From positions 1 to 11,742 of the forward strand of contig JAPKHB010000082.1 in the NCBI GenBank assembly GCA_026647295.1: 11,742 nt of DNA, given 5' to 3'. The translations under genes and the position numbers were made by a program. Positions 1-7,021 of this stretch are shown one piece after another. Each line of letters begins with the position of its first letter. The first letter of the stretch is position 1. A model generated the notes under the pieces. That model saw nothing but the letters and a program-made list of their open reading frames with translations. It was not told where the DNA came from and did no database searches. The stretch comes from Planctomycetota bacterium. GTDB lineage: Bacteria; Planctomycetota; PLA2; JAEUHO01.

Positions 1-79
1 GAGGTTTCGTCGCTGCTCCCTTCATAACTTACAGGAAGAATATGTGCGGCATCGACGAGCCTTAATTGAATGCCACAAA
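1..79. other. AT-rich leader upstream of the FKBP gene, with a possible 7-codon ORF
   Basis: This stretch is much richer in A and T than the rest of the window. An AGGAAG at 33-38 is followed by ATG at 42, which opens a 7-codon reading frame (MCGIDEP) ending in TAA at 63-65. The same AGGAAG also sits 5 bases before a GTG at 44 that is in frame with the FKBP gene. Codons between 44 and 79 often end in A or T, unlike every gene in the window, so this part is probably an untranslated leader or promoter region. No convincing paired -35/-10 was found. Confidence 0.4.
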
Positions 80-877
80 ATGCGCATTGATCTCCTGGGC
101 CTCGCCCTCCCCGCGGCGGGGTGCGGCCCCGACGGCGGGGCGCCTTCCGCCGATCCGCCGCCGGCCGCGGCGGCCCCCGACACCTGGGACCTCGGCGCCC
201 TGCCGCAAGCCGACGTGCTGCGGGCCTTCGACACGCCGGGCGGGGTGCGCGTGCTGGTGCTGGAGGAGGGCCAGGGGGAGCCGCTGGCGCGCGGCGAGGC
301 CATGGACGCGCAACTCGTGGGCTACGTGCGCAACGGGGTGATCGTCGAGCGCGACACGCGCCTGGGCTTCCTGCCCGAGCCCGGGCGCGGGCTGCCCGGC
401 CTGGTCGAGGGGCTCCGCGGGATGCGCGTGCTGGAGCGCCGCCGGGTGCTGATCCCGAGCGCGCTCGCCTACGGCGCGCAGGGCCGCGGCGCGATCCCCC
501 CTCACGCCGACCTGATCTACGACGCCCGGCGCGTCCACCTGGTCACCGAGGACCTCCAGGTGGGCACCGGCGAACCCGTCACCCGGGGCATGGAACTCAC
601 GGTCCACTACCGCGGCACGCGGGAGGACGGGAGCGAGTTCGACTCCTCCTACCGGCGCGGCGAGCCGTTCACGTTCCGGCTCCCCGCGGACCCGCGCGCG
701 CCGGCCGGCGTGATCGAGGGCTGGGTGCGGGGCGTGCGGGGCATGCGCGTGGGCGGCGTGCGCCGGCTCTGGATCCCCTACCACCTCGCCTACGGAGAGC
801 GGGGCCAGGCCCCGAAGATCGCGCCGTACACGAACCTGGTCTTCGTGATCGAGATCCTCGACGCGCGCGCGCGGTGA
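80..877 (+). CDS. Tandem FKBP-type peptidyl-prolyl cis-trans isomerase, probable lipoprotein
   Basis: The predicted 265-residue protein begins MRIDLLGLALPAAGC, a short hydrophobic leader ending in a lipobox-like AAGC. This suggests export and lipid attachment at Cys15, followed by a Pro/Ala-rich linker to about residue 45. Two FKBP domains follow. The second (about 158-262) keeps family pocket residues: Tyr177, Phe187-Asp188, Phe199, Val211-Ile212, Trp215, Tyr238 and Phe255. The first (about 50-153) keeps the LRGMR...RRVLIPSALAYG core but has Val-Glu where Phe-Asp is expected and lacks the VIxGW motif, so it is probably not catalytic. FKBPs isomerise X-Pro bonds and act as chaperones; here probably on exported proteins. 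ATG 80 was chosen because earlier codons look non-coding; GTG 44 has a better Shine-Dalgarno and would add 12 residues. The signal peptide is short and holds an Asp, so lipidation is only likely. Confidence 0.85.
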   Translation: MRIDLLGLALPAAGCGPDGGAPSADPPPAAAAPDTWDLGALPQADVLRAFDTPGGVRVLVLEEGQGEPLARGEAMDAQLVGYVRNGVIVERDTRLGFLPEPGRGLPGLVEGLRGMRVLERRRVLIPSALAYGAQGRGAIPPHADLIYDARRVHLVTEDLQVGTGEPVTRGMELTVHYRGTREDGSEFDSSYRRGEPFTFRLPADPRAPAGVIEGWVRGVRGMRVGGVRRLWIPYHLAYGERGQAPKIAPYTNLVFVIEILDARAR

Positions 878-895
878 GCGCGGGCCGGCCGCCGG

Positions 896-2407
896 ATGCC
901 CCCCGCGCGCCCCCCTGACGCCTGGCTCGGCCTGGACGTCGGCACCTCGGCCGTGAAGGCCCTCCTGGTCGACGCCGAGGGCGCGGTGCGCGGGGAGGCC
1001 GTCGCGCCGCTCACGCTGTGCGTGCCCGAGCCGCTGGCCGCGGAGCAGGACGCCGAGGCCTGGTGGCGGGCGGCGGCCACGGCCGTGCGCGCCTGCCGCG
1101 TGCAGGCCGGGGGGCTCGCGGTGCGGGGCGTGGGCCTGACCGGGCAGAAGCACGCCCTGGTGGCGCTGGACGACGCCGACCGGCCGCTCGCCCCTGCGGT
1201 GCTGTGGGCCGACGGGCGGGCCTTCGCCGAGTGCGACGAGGTGCGCAACGTCTTTCCCGCGATCGGCCGGCGCACCGGCGCGCTGCCGCTGCCGGGCTTC
1301 CTCGTGCCCAAGTGGCTGCGCTTCCTGCGGGAGGACCCGGCCCGCGCCGCGCGCGTGCGGCGGCTGGTGTTCGCCAAGGACTTCGTGCGCCTCAAGCTCA
1401 CGGGCGGCTGGGCCACGGAGCGCACCGAGGCCTCCGCGAGCCAGGTGTACGACTTCCGCTCCAACGCCTGGTCGCCGACGCTGCTGCGCTTCTACGACAT
1501 CCCCGCCGAGGCGCTCGCGCCGGTGGGCGGCTCGACGGAAGTGCTGGGCGCGGTGGGCGCGGCGGGGGCGCGCGCCACGGGCCTCGACCCCGGGACGCCG
1601 GTCGTGGGCGGCGCCGGCGACAACGAGGCGGGCGCGGTGGCCTGCGGCGCGCTCGGGCGCGGGCGGGTCGCGATCACGCTCGGCACGTCCGGGACCGTCG
1701 TCGCCTACAGCCGGGTGCGCGGCGCGGCGGGGGGGTTGAGCTGGTGCCGCCACGTCCTGCCCGGCGGCTACGCCGCCACGGGCACGGTGCTCAGCGCCGG
1801 GCGCGCGCTGCGCTGGGTGGGCGAGGCCGCGTTTCCCGCGGGCGGCGACGAGGCCGCCGTCGTCGCGGCGGCCGAGGCGGCGGACCCCACGGCGGCGCCG
1901 CTGGTGTTCCTGCCGGCGCTGGTGGGCGAGCGCTCGCCCGTGCCCGATCCGCTGGCCACCGCCTGCTTCGTGGGCCTTAGGCCCTCGCACGGGCGCGGCC
2001 ACCTGGCGCGGGCCGTGCTGGACGGCGTGACGCTCGCCCTGGCGGAGACGATCACGCTGCTGCGCGCGGCGGGCGTGGAGGCGCGCACCTTGCGCGTCAC
2101 CTCCGGGGGCGCGGCCTCCGGGTTGTGGCGGCGCACGCTGGCCTCGGCGGCGCAGCTCCCCGTCACGGCCGTGTCCGAGCGCCTCGGCCCCGCGCTCGGG
2201 GCCGCGATCCTGGCCGCGGTGGGGACCGGCGCAGGCCCGCTGGAGGACCTCGCCGAGGCCTGGGTCCGTCCCGGGGCCGAGGACCTGCCGGACCGGGCCG
2301 AGAGCGAACGCCTGGCCGCGCTGGCCGTCTACGCCCGGGCGGTGCGCACGGCGCTGCGCGGCGTCGGCGCCCCGGGAGATCCACGACGCCGTCCACGGGA
2401 GCCCTAG
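896..2407 (+). CDS. xylB: FGGY-family carbohydrate kinase, xylulokinase-like
   Basis: This 503-residue protein has the length and motif order of xylulokinase, which phosphorylates D-xylulose to xylulose 5-phosphate with ATP in the cytoplasm. The N-terminal FGGY domain opens with GLDVGTS (about 12-18, Asp14 for the phosphates), then GQKHALVALD (83-92; E. coli XylB has GQMHG), LWADGR, LPGFLVPK and FAKDFVRLKLTG. GAGDNEAGA near 240-247 carries the likely catalytic base Asp242. The C-terminal domain shows ITLGTSGTV (260-268) and GGAASGLWRRTLA followed by LGPALGAA, the nucleotide-binding end. The Met-to-Lys change in the GQMHG motif leaves the exact sugar uncertain. It starts 18 bases after the FKBP stop, so the two may be co-transcribed, but no isomerase or sugar transporter is adjacent. 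No strong Shine-Dalgarno precedes ATG 896. The family is certain; the substrate less so. Confidence 0.85.
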   Translation: MPPARPPDAWLGLDVGTSAVKALLVDAEGAVRGEAVAPLTLCVPEPLAAEQDAEAWWRAAATAVRACRVQAGGLAVRGVGLTGQKHALVALDDADRPLAPAVLWADGRAFAECDEVRNVFPAIGRRTGALPLPGFLVPKWLRFLREDPARAARVRRLVFAKDFVRLKLTGGWATERTEASASQVYDFRSNAWSPTLLRFYDIPAEALAPVGGSTEVLGAVGAAGARATGLDPGTPVVGGAGDNEAGAVACGALGRGRVAITLGTSGTVVAYSRVRGAAGGLSWCRHVLPGGYAATGTVLSAGRALRWVGEAAFPAGGDEAAVVAAAEAADPTAAPLVFLPALVGERSPVPDPLATACFVGLRPSHGRGHLARAVLDGVTLALAETITLLRAAGVEARTLRVTSGGAASGLWRRTLASAAQLPVTAVSERLGPALGAAILAAVGTGAGPLEDLAEAWVRPGAEDLPDRAESERLAALAVYARAVRTALRGVGAPGDPRRRPREP

Positions 2408-2410
2408 AAT
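2405..2410 (+). promoter_or_regulatory. Candidate -10 element for the oxidoreductase pair
   Basis: TAGAAT matches five of six bases of the TATAAT consensus and overlaps the TAG stop of the kinase gene. Transcription from it would start near 2417, leaving a leader of about 25 bases that contains GAGGA (2428-2432), 9 bases before ATG 2442. No recognisable -35 lies 16-18 bases upstream, so this is tentative. Confidence 0.3.
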
Positions 2411-2441
2411 CTCCAGCCCAGCCCCGCGAGGACCCCTCCCC

Positions 2442-4283
2442 ATGTCCGAGCCGACCACGGCGCAGGAGAGCGCCACGGCCGCACACCCAGAGCCCATCGT
2501 CAACCGCCTGTCCATCCAGGTTGCGACGGTGAACGGCTCCGGGAGCCAGACGGCCAACAACACGCTGCTGCGGGCCCTGTTCCAGATGGGCATCCCGGTC
2601 AGCGGCAAGAACCTCTTCCCCAGCAACATCGCGGGCCTGCCGACGTGGTTCACGATCCGGGCCAACGAGCAGGGCTACATCGCCCGGCGCCGGGAGGTGG
2701 ACCTGCTCGTCTGCATGAACCCCCAGACGGTGCAGGACGACATCGACGGCGTGCCGGCCGGGGCGACCGTCATCCTGGACGACTCGCTGAAGGCCGACAC
2801 CTCGCGCGCGGACCTGCACTTCATCCCGGCGCCCTTCCAGGCCCTGGTGCGCGACGTGTGCCCCGTCACCTCGCTGCGCCGCCTCGTGGTCAACATGATC
2901 TACGTGGGCGTCGTGGCCGACCTGATCGGCATCGAGGTGCCCGAGGTGCACGCGGCGCTGGCCAAGGCCTTCGCCGCCAAGCCCAAGGCGCTCGAGCTCA
3001 ACCGCGCCGCGGTCGACGCCGGGGTCCGGTGGGCCCGGGAGAACGTGAAGTCCAAGTCCCGCTTCCGCGTCGCGCGCATGGACGCCAACGGGAAGAAGCT
3101 GCTCGTCGACGGGAACACCGCCTGCGCCATCGGCGCCCTGTTCGGCGGCGTGACGGTGGCGACCTGGTACCCCATCACCCCCTCCTCGAGCCTCACCGAG
3201 GCGCTGATCGACCTGGCGCGCACCCACCGGCGCGACCCCGAGACGGGGAAGATGAAGATCGCCATCGTGCAGGCCGAGGACGAGTTGGCCGCGATCGGCA
3301 TGGTGGTCGGGGCCGGCTGGGCCGGCGCGCGCGCCATGACCGCCACCAGCGGGCCGGGCATCAGCCTGATGAGCGAGTTCGTGGGCCTGGCCTACTACGC
3401 CGAGATCCCCGCCGTGCTCTTCGACATCCAGCGCACGGGGCCCTCCACCGGGCTGCCCACCCGCACGATGCAGGGCGACGTGCTCTTCTGCGCCTACAAC
3501 TCCCACGGCGACACCAAGCACCCCTGCCTGTACCCGGCCAACATCGAGGAGGCCTACGACTTCGCCCGCCGCTCGCTGGACCTCGCCGAGCGGCTCCAGA
3601 CGCTGGTCTTCGTGCTCTCGGACCTGGACCTGGGCATGAACCTGTGGATGGCCGAACCCTTCGAGTGGTGCGCCGACGAGTTCGACCGCGGCAAGGTGCT
3701 CGACGCCGAGGCGCTCGCCAAGGCCAAGGACTGGGGCCGCTACAAGGACGTGGACGGCGACGGCATCCCCTGGCGTACGCTCCCGGGCACCCCGGGCGGC
3801 GCGGGCGCCTACTTCACCCGCGGCAGCGGCCACGACGAGTACGCCCGCTACACCGAGAGCGGCGAGGCCTACGCGCGCAACATGGACCGCCTCAAGCGCA
3901 AGATCGACGGCTGCACGGGCCTGCTGCCCGGGCCGGTCGCCGAGGGCGACGGCGCGCCGGTGGGCATCCTCGCCTACGGCACGTCGCACCACGCCGTGTG
4001 CGAGGCGCGCGACCAACTCCGCGCCGAGGAGGGCCTGACGACCGACTACCTGCGCGTGAGGTCGTTCCCGTTCGGCGCGGAGGTCAAGGAGTGGATCCTG
4101 CGCCACGAGCGGGTCTACGTCGTCGAGCAGAACCGCGACGGCCAGATGCGGGCGGTGCTGGGGATCGAGTTCCCCGAGGTGGCCCCGCGGCTGCGCTCGG
4201 TGCGGCACTACGACGGCCTGCCGCTGGACGCCCGGAGCGTCTCGGAGGCGATCCAGGCGGCCGAGAAGGGAACCCCGCGATGA
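2442..4283 (+). CDS. korA: 2-oxoacid:ferredoxin oxidoreductase, fused gamma-alpha subunit
   Basis: This 613-residue protein joins two subunit types. Residues about 20-205 form the gamma domain, recognisable from VNGSGSQTANNTLLRALFQMG and the later VDLLVCMNPQT. Residues about 225-480 form the alpha pyrimidine-binding domain, with YPITPSSS at 243-250 and then EDELAAIGMVVGAGWAGARA and TATSGPGIS. A C-terminal domain follows (about 500-605). DVDGDGIPWRTLPGTPGG is characteristic of KorA-type proteins. With the beta subunit it should oxidatively decarboxylate a 2-oxoacid to acyl-CoA, CO2 and reduced ferredoxin in the cytoplasm, or run in reverse. 2-Oxoglutarate is the commonest substrate of this fused class, but it is not proven by sequence. 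The length is normal for fused KorA. The stop overlaps the start of the beta gene as ATGA, a sign of translational coupling. No ferredoxin gene lies nearby. Confidence 0.93.
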   Translation: MSEPTTAQESATAAHPEPIVNRLSIQVATVNGSGSQTANNTLLRALFQMGIPVSGKNLFPSNIAGLPTWFTIRANEQGYIARRREVDLLVCMNPQTVQDDIDGVPAGATVILDDSLKADTSRADLHFIPAPFQALVRDVCPVTSLRRLVVNMIYVGVVADLIGIEVPEVHAALAKAFAAKPKALELNRAAVDAGVRWARENVKSKSRFRVARMDANGKKLLVDGNTACAIGALFGGVTVATWYPITPSSSLTEALIDLARTHRRDPETGKMKIAIVQAEDELAAIGMVVGAGWAGARAMTATSGPGISLMSEFVGLAYYAEIPAVLFDIQRTGPSTGLPTRTMQGDVLFCAYNSHGDTKHPCLYPANIEEAYDFARRSLDLAERLQTLVFVLSDLDLGMNLWMAEPFEWCADEFDRGKVLDAEALAKAKDWGRYKDVDGDGIPWRTLPGTPGGAGAYFTRGSGHDEYARYTESGEAYARNMDRLKRKIDGCTGLLPGPVAEGDGAPVGILAYGTSHHAVCEARDQLRAEEGLTTDYLRVRSFPFGAEVKEWILRHERVYVVEQNRDGQMRAVLGIEFPEVAPRLRSVRHYDGLPLDARSVSEAIQAAEKGTPR

Positions 4284-5332
4284 GCACCGAAGCGCCGGCC
4301 GCCGGGGGCCCGAAGACCAACCGCGTGGGCCTCACGGTCGCCGACTACCGCGGCGGCCCGTCCACGCTGTGCAAGGGCTGCGGCCACGACGTCATCACGA
4401 ACACGATCATCTCGGCCTTCTTCGAGATGGGCGTCGAACCGCACCGCGTCGCCAAGTTGAGCGGCATCGGCTGCTCGTCCAAGACGCCGGCCTACTTCCT
4501 CAACCGCGCTTGGGGCTTCAACGCCGTGCACGGGCGCATGCCCTCGGTCGCCACGGGCGCGATGCTGGCCAACCGCCAGCTCGTGGCCATCGGCGTCTCG
4601 GGGGACGGCGACACCGCGAGCATCGGCATCGGCCAGTTCGTGCACCTGCTGCGGCGCAACGTGCCGCTGCTGTACATCGTCGAGAACAACGGCGTGTACG
4701 GGCTCACCAAGGGGCAGTTCAGCGCCACGGCCGACGAGGGCTCCCGCCTCAAGAACGGGACCCTGAACGACCTGCCCGCCATCGACCTGTGCACGATGGC
4801 GATCGAACTGGGCTGCGGTTTCGTGGCGCGCTCCTTCTCGGCCGACCGCAAGCAACTGCTGGAGATCCTCAAGGCGGCCCTGGCGTACCAGGGCACGGCG
4901 ATGATCGACGTGCTCTCTCCGTGCGTCACCTTCAACAACCACGAGGGCTCCACCAAGTCCTACGACTGGGGCCGGGACCACGAAGGCCCGATCCACGAAC
5001 TGGGCTTCGTGCCGGCCTGGACCACGCCCCCGGTGGAGTTCAAGGACGGCGAGGCCGTGGAGGTGCCGATGCCCGAGGGCGGGAGCATCTTCATCCAGCG
5101 CGTGGAGCAGGGGCGCCACGACCCGCGCGACAAGGCGGCGGCGCTAAGGCTGCTCCAGGAGCACTACCAGAGCGCCGACAGCTTCCTGACCGGGATCTTC
5201 TACCTGGACCCCGCCTCCCAGAGCTTCGTGGATCGGCTCGAACTGACCGACGACCCCCTGTGCGGGCTCGGGGCGGGCGAGCTGCGCCCGTCGCGGGAGG
5301 CCCTCGAGGCGATCGTCGAGTCGCTGCGCTAG
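4280..5332 (+). CDS. korB: 2-oxoacid:ferredoxin oxidoreductase, beta subunit
   Basis: This 350-residue protein is the catalytic partner of the preceding gene and overlaps it by four bases. LCKGCGH (30-36) gives Cys31 and Cys34, GIGCSS gives Cys65 and LSPCVTF gives Cys215. Together these are the four expected ligands of the subunit's 4Fe-4S cluster. The thiamine-diphosphate motif is present as GDGD (108-111) followed by ENN (135-137), with GVYGLTKGQ next. NNHEGSTKSYDWGRDH after Cys215 is typical of this subclass. Its role is to bind thiamine diphosphate, decarboxylate the 2-oxoacid and pass electrons through the cluster to ferredoxin. All key residues are intact, so the enzyme should be active and is expected to be oxygen sensitive to some degree. 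The substrate cannot be settled from sequence; 2-oxoglutarate is most likely, another 2-oxoacid possible. Confidence 0.93.
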   Translation: MSTEAPAAGGPKTNRVGLTVADYRGGPSTLCKGCGHDVITNTIISAFFEMGVEPHRVAKLSGIGCSSKTPAYFLNRAWGFNAVHGRMPSVATGAMLANRQLVAIGVSGDGDTASIGIGQFVHLLRRNVPLLYIVENNGVYGLTKGQFSATADEGSRLKNGTLNDLPAIDLCTMAIELGCGFVARSFSADRKQLLEILKAALAYQGTAMIDVLSPCVTFNNHEGSTKSYDWGRDHEGPIHELGFVPAWTTPPVEFKDGEAVEVPMPEGGSIFIQRVEQGRHDPRDKAAALRLLQEHYQSADSFLTGIFYLDPASQSFVDRLELTDDPLCGLGAGELRPSREALEAIVESLR

Positions 5333-5358
5333 GCGCCGGCCCGGGTACGCTGGCGCAC

Positions 5359-5364
5359 GGAGGA
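5359..5364 (+). promoter_or_regulatory. Ribosome binding site of the repeat lipoprotein
   Basis: GGAGGA lies 6 bases before ATG 5371 and fixes that start within a much longer open frame that runs through from korB in another phase. It is one of the strongest Shine-Dalgarno sequences in the window. A TACGCT at 5346-5351 upstream could be a -10 element, but no -35 is visible. Confidence 0.65.
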
Positions 5365-5370
5365 CCTGCG

Positions 5371-6864
5371 ATGCCCACCGCCTTCCTGCGCGGCGCCCTC
5401 GGGGTGCTGGCCTGCCTCGGATCCCTGTGCGCCTGCGGCGGGGGCGGCGGGGGGGACGACCCCCCGGACCTGCCCGGCACGCTGGTCGCGCTGGCCGTCC
5501 AGGGCGACCCCGCGCCGCTCACCGGCGGCGGGACCTTCGGGGCCTTCCCGGCCCAGCCCCTGATGGGGGGGGCGAGCGGCAACTGGGCCGCCTTCGTCGC
5601 CCCGATCGTGCTGGGCAACGCGGCCGAGGTCCTCTACGTGGCCCAGCCCGACGGGGCGTTGGTGCGGGCCTTCGGCGTGGGCGACCTGCTCCCCGGGGGG
5701 GGGCCGGAGACGCTCGCCTCCTTCGTGCGCGTGTTCATGCGCCCGGGCGGCCTGGTGCTCGCCTTCGTGACCCTCGCCGGCGGCCCGCGCACCTTCGCGC
5801 TGGTCGCGGCGAGCGTGTCGGGCGGGCTCGTCACCAACACCGACCTCGTGCTGGTGGACGGGCAGGTCCTGCCCGCGCCCCTTGGCCTTGCGCTCGTGGA
5901 CGTCGACGTGGCGGGCGTGCAGGTGAGCGACGCCGGGACCGCGTGGCTGCTGGCCCAGGTCGAGGGCAGCCCGGACGCCCACCTGGTGAGCGTGGCCGCG
6001 GACGGCAGCGCCCTCACGGTGCGCGTGAGCCCCGGCGACGCCCTGCCCAACGGGCCGAGCGTGGTCGCGGTCGAGGGCTTCGGCGTCGACCCCAGCGGCG
6101 CCTTCTTCGCCTTCGTCGCCGACACGAGCGCCGGCGAGCGCCGGGCCTACGGCCGGCCGGCCGCCGCGGGCCCCACCGTGGAACTGGCCCAGGAGGGCAC
6201 CCTCCTCCCCGGGGGCGCCGTGGTCACGGACGTGCACGCGGGCGGCCCGCTGATCGTCTACGACGTGGGCAACGTGGTCTGGCTCGTCGAGGGCAACGGG
6301 GCGGGCACCGACCACATCCTCCTGATCTCCAACGGCGTCGCGCGCAACGTCCTGGCCCGTGCGGGCGCCCCCGCCCCGGGCACGGGGCCGTCGGGCCTGC
6401 TGGGCGACCTCAACCTCCTGCGGCAGGAGGGTCAGGTGCGCTTCCCGACCTTCTGGACCAACCCCGTGAGCAGTTCCAACGGAATCACGGTGGCGATCTA
6501 CGGCGTGATCGACCTCTCGGGGACGCCCGCGCTGGCGGTGTACAACGGGCGGCCGGCGCCGGCGAGCGCCGGCGGCGGGAGCTTCGGCACGACCTTTCCC
6601 GGCCTGGGCAGCGGCCCCTACCTCGAGGTCTCGCGCAACGCCGACATCCTCTTCGCCAACGTGTTGAGCACCGGGACCTCGGGCCTGTTCTGGCTGCGCA
6701 CCGACGTGGGGCTCTTCACCCTGGCGGCCGAGGGGGGGGCGGCGCCGGGGGGCGACACCTTCGGCCCCTTCTCCCCGCAGGCGGCCTTCACCCTGGCCGA
6801 CGGGGTCGCCCTGTTCCGGGCGGCGCTGGTGGCCTCCGGTTCGGGCATCTTCCGCCGCGGGTAG
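5371..6864 (+). CDS. Repeat-containing lipoprotein, probably surface or periplasmic
   Basis: This 497-residue protein begins with a lipoprotein signal: MPTAFLRGAL, a hydrophobic stretch, then the lipobox LCAC with the lipidated residue at Cys22, followed by a Gly run and Asp pair as a tether. The rest is built from about six or seven loose repeats, each with a G(D/x)xxPGGG-type turn, a Phe-rich strand and a later AF(V/x)A strand. Clear examples lie near residues 44-79, 103-135, 219-250, 274-300, 394-430 and 452-486. The pattern resembles the secreted repeat proteins (choice-of-anchor or DUF7453-like) frequent in Planctomycetota and suggests a beta-propeller-like fold. No enzyme motif is visible and the function is unknown. 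ATG 5371 is supported by GGAGGA at 5359-5364, 6 bases upstream. The gene is 38 bases after korB and may have its own promoter. It contains G runs of seven to nine bases. Confidence 0.8.
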   Translation: MPTAFLRGALGVLACLGSLCACGGGGGGDDPPDLPGTLVALAVQGDPAPLTGGGTFGAFPAQPLMGGASGNWAAFVAPIVLGNAAEVLYVAQPDGALVRAFGVGDLLPGGGPETLASFVRVFMRPGGLVLAFVTLAGGPRTFALVAASVSGGLVTNTDLVLVDGQVLPAPLGLALVDVDVAGVQVSDAGTAWLLAQVEGSPDAHLVSVAADGSALTVRVSPGDALPNGPSVVAVEGFGVDPSGAFFAFVADTSAGERRAYGRPAAAGPTVELAQEGTLLPGGAVVTDVHAGGPLIVYDVGNVVWLVEGNGAGTDHILLISNGVARNVLARAGAPAPGTGPSGLLGDLNLLRQEGQVRFPTFWTNPVSSSNGITVAIYGVIDLSGTPALAVYNGRPAPASAGGGSFGTTFPGLGSGPYLEVSRNADILFANVLSTGTSGLFWLRTDVGLFTLAAEGGAAPGGDTFGPFSPQAAFTLADGVALFRAALVASGSGIFRRG

Positions 6865-6874
6865 GCCGGGACGC

Positions 6875-6880
6875 TATCCT
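6875..6880 (+). promoter_or_regulatory. Candidate -10 element for tRNA-Ser
   Basis: TATCCT lies 22 bases before the first base of the tRNA and matches four of six consensus positions. It sits in the 37-base gap between the lipoprotein stop and the tRNA. No -35-like hexamer is found at the usual distance, so the assignment is weak. Confidence 0.25.
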
Positions 6881-6901
6881 GGGCCGCGGTCCGTCGGACA
6901 C

Positions 6902-6991
6902 GGAGAGGTGGCCGAGCGGTCGAAGGCGCGCGCTTGGAAAGCGCGTATCCCGGCAACGGGATCGCAGGTTCGAATCCTGTCCTCTCCGCCA
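6902..6991 (+). tRNA. tRNA-Ser (anticodon GGA), CCA encoded
   Basis: The acceptor stem GGAGAGG (6902-6908) pairs with CCTCTCC (6981-6987), followed by discriminator G and genomic CCA (6989-6991). The anticodon stem CGCGC/GCGCG encloses the loop TTGGAAA, with anticodon GGA at 6936-6938, which reads UCC and UCU serine codons. The long variable arm TATCCCGGCAACGGGATC is the mark of a class II tRNA such as serine. The T arm carries GGTTCGAATCC. All stems are perfect, so it should be functional. Confidence 0.97.
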
Positions 6992-7021
6992 CCCTCGTTC
7001 CGACCCCCGGGGGCCGGCGCC

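Noticed and set aside
42..62. MCGI start suggesting a glutamine amidotransferase remnant
   Set aside because: Only four residues match and a stop follows at codon eight; chance is sufficient.
62..2665. Long - strand open frame of 867 codons
   Set aside because: It lies opposite the FKBP, kinase and korA genes, all of which have clear family motifs. Its product is rich in Arg, Gly, Ala and His, as expected for the shadow of GC-rich codons.
2163..4208. Long - strand open frame of 681 codons over korA
   Set aside because: No recognisable motif and typical antisense composition; korA is unambiguous.
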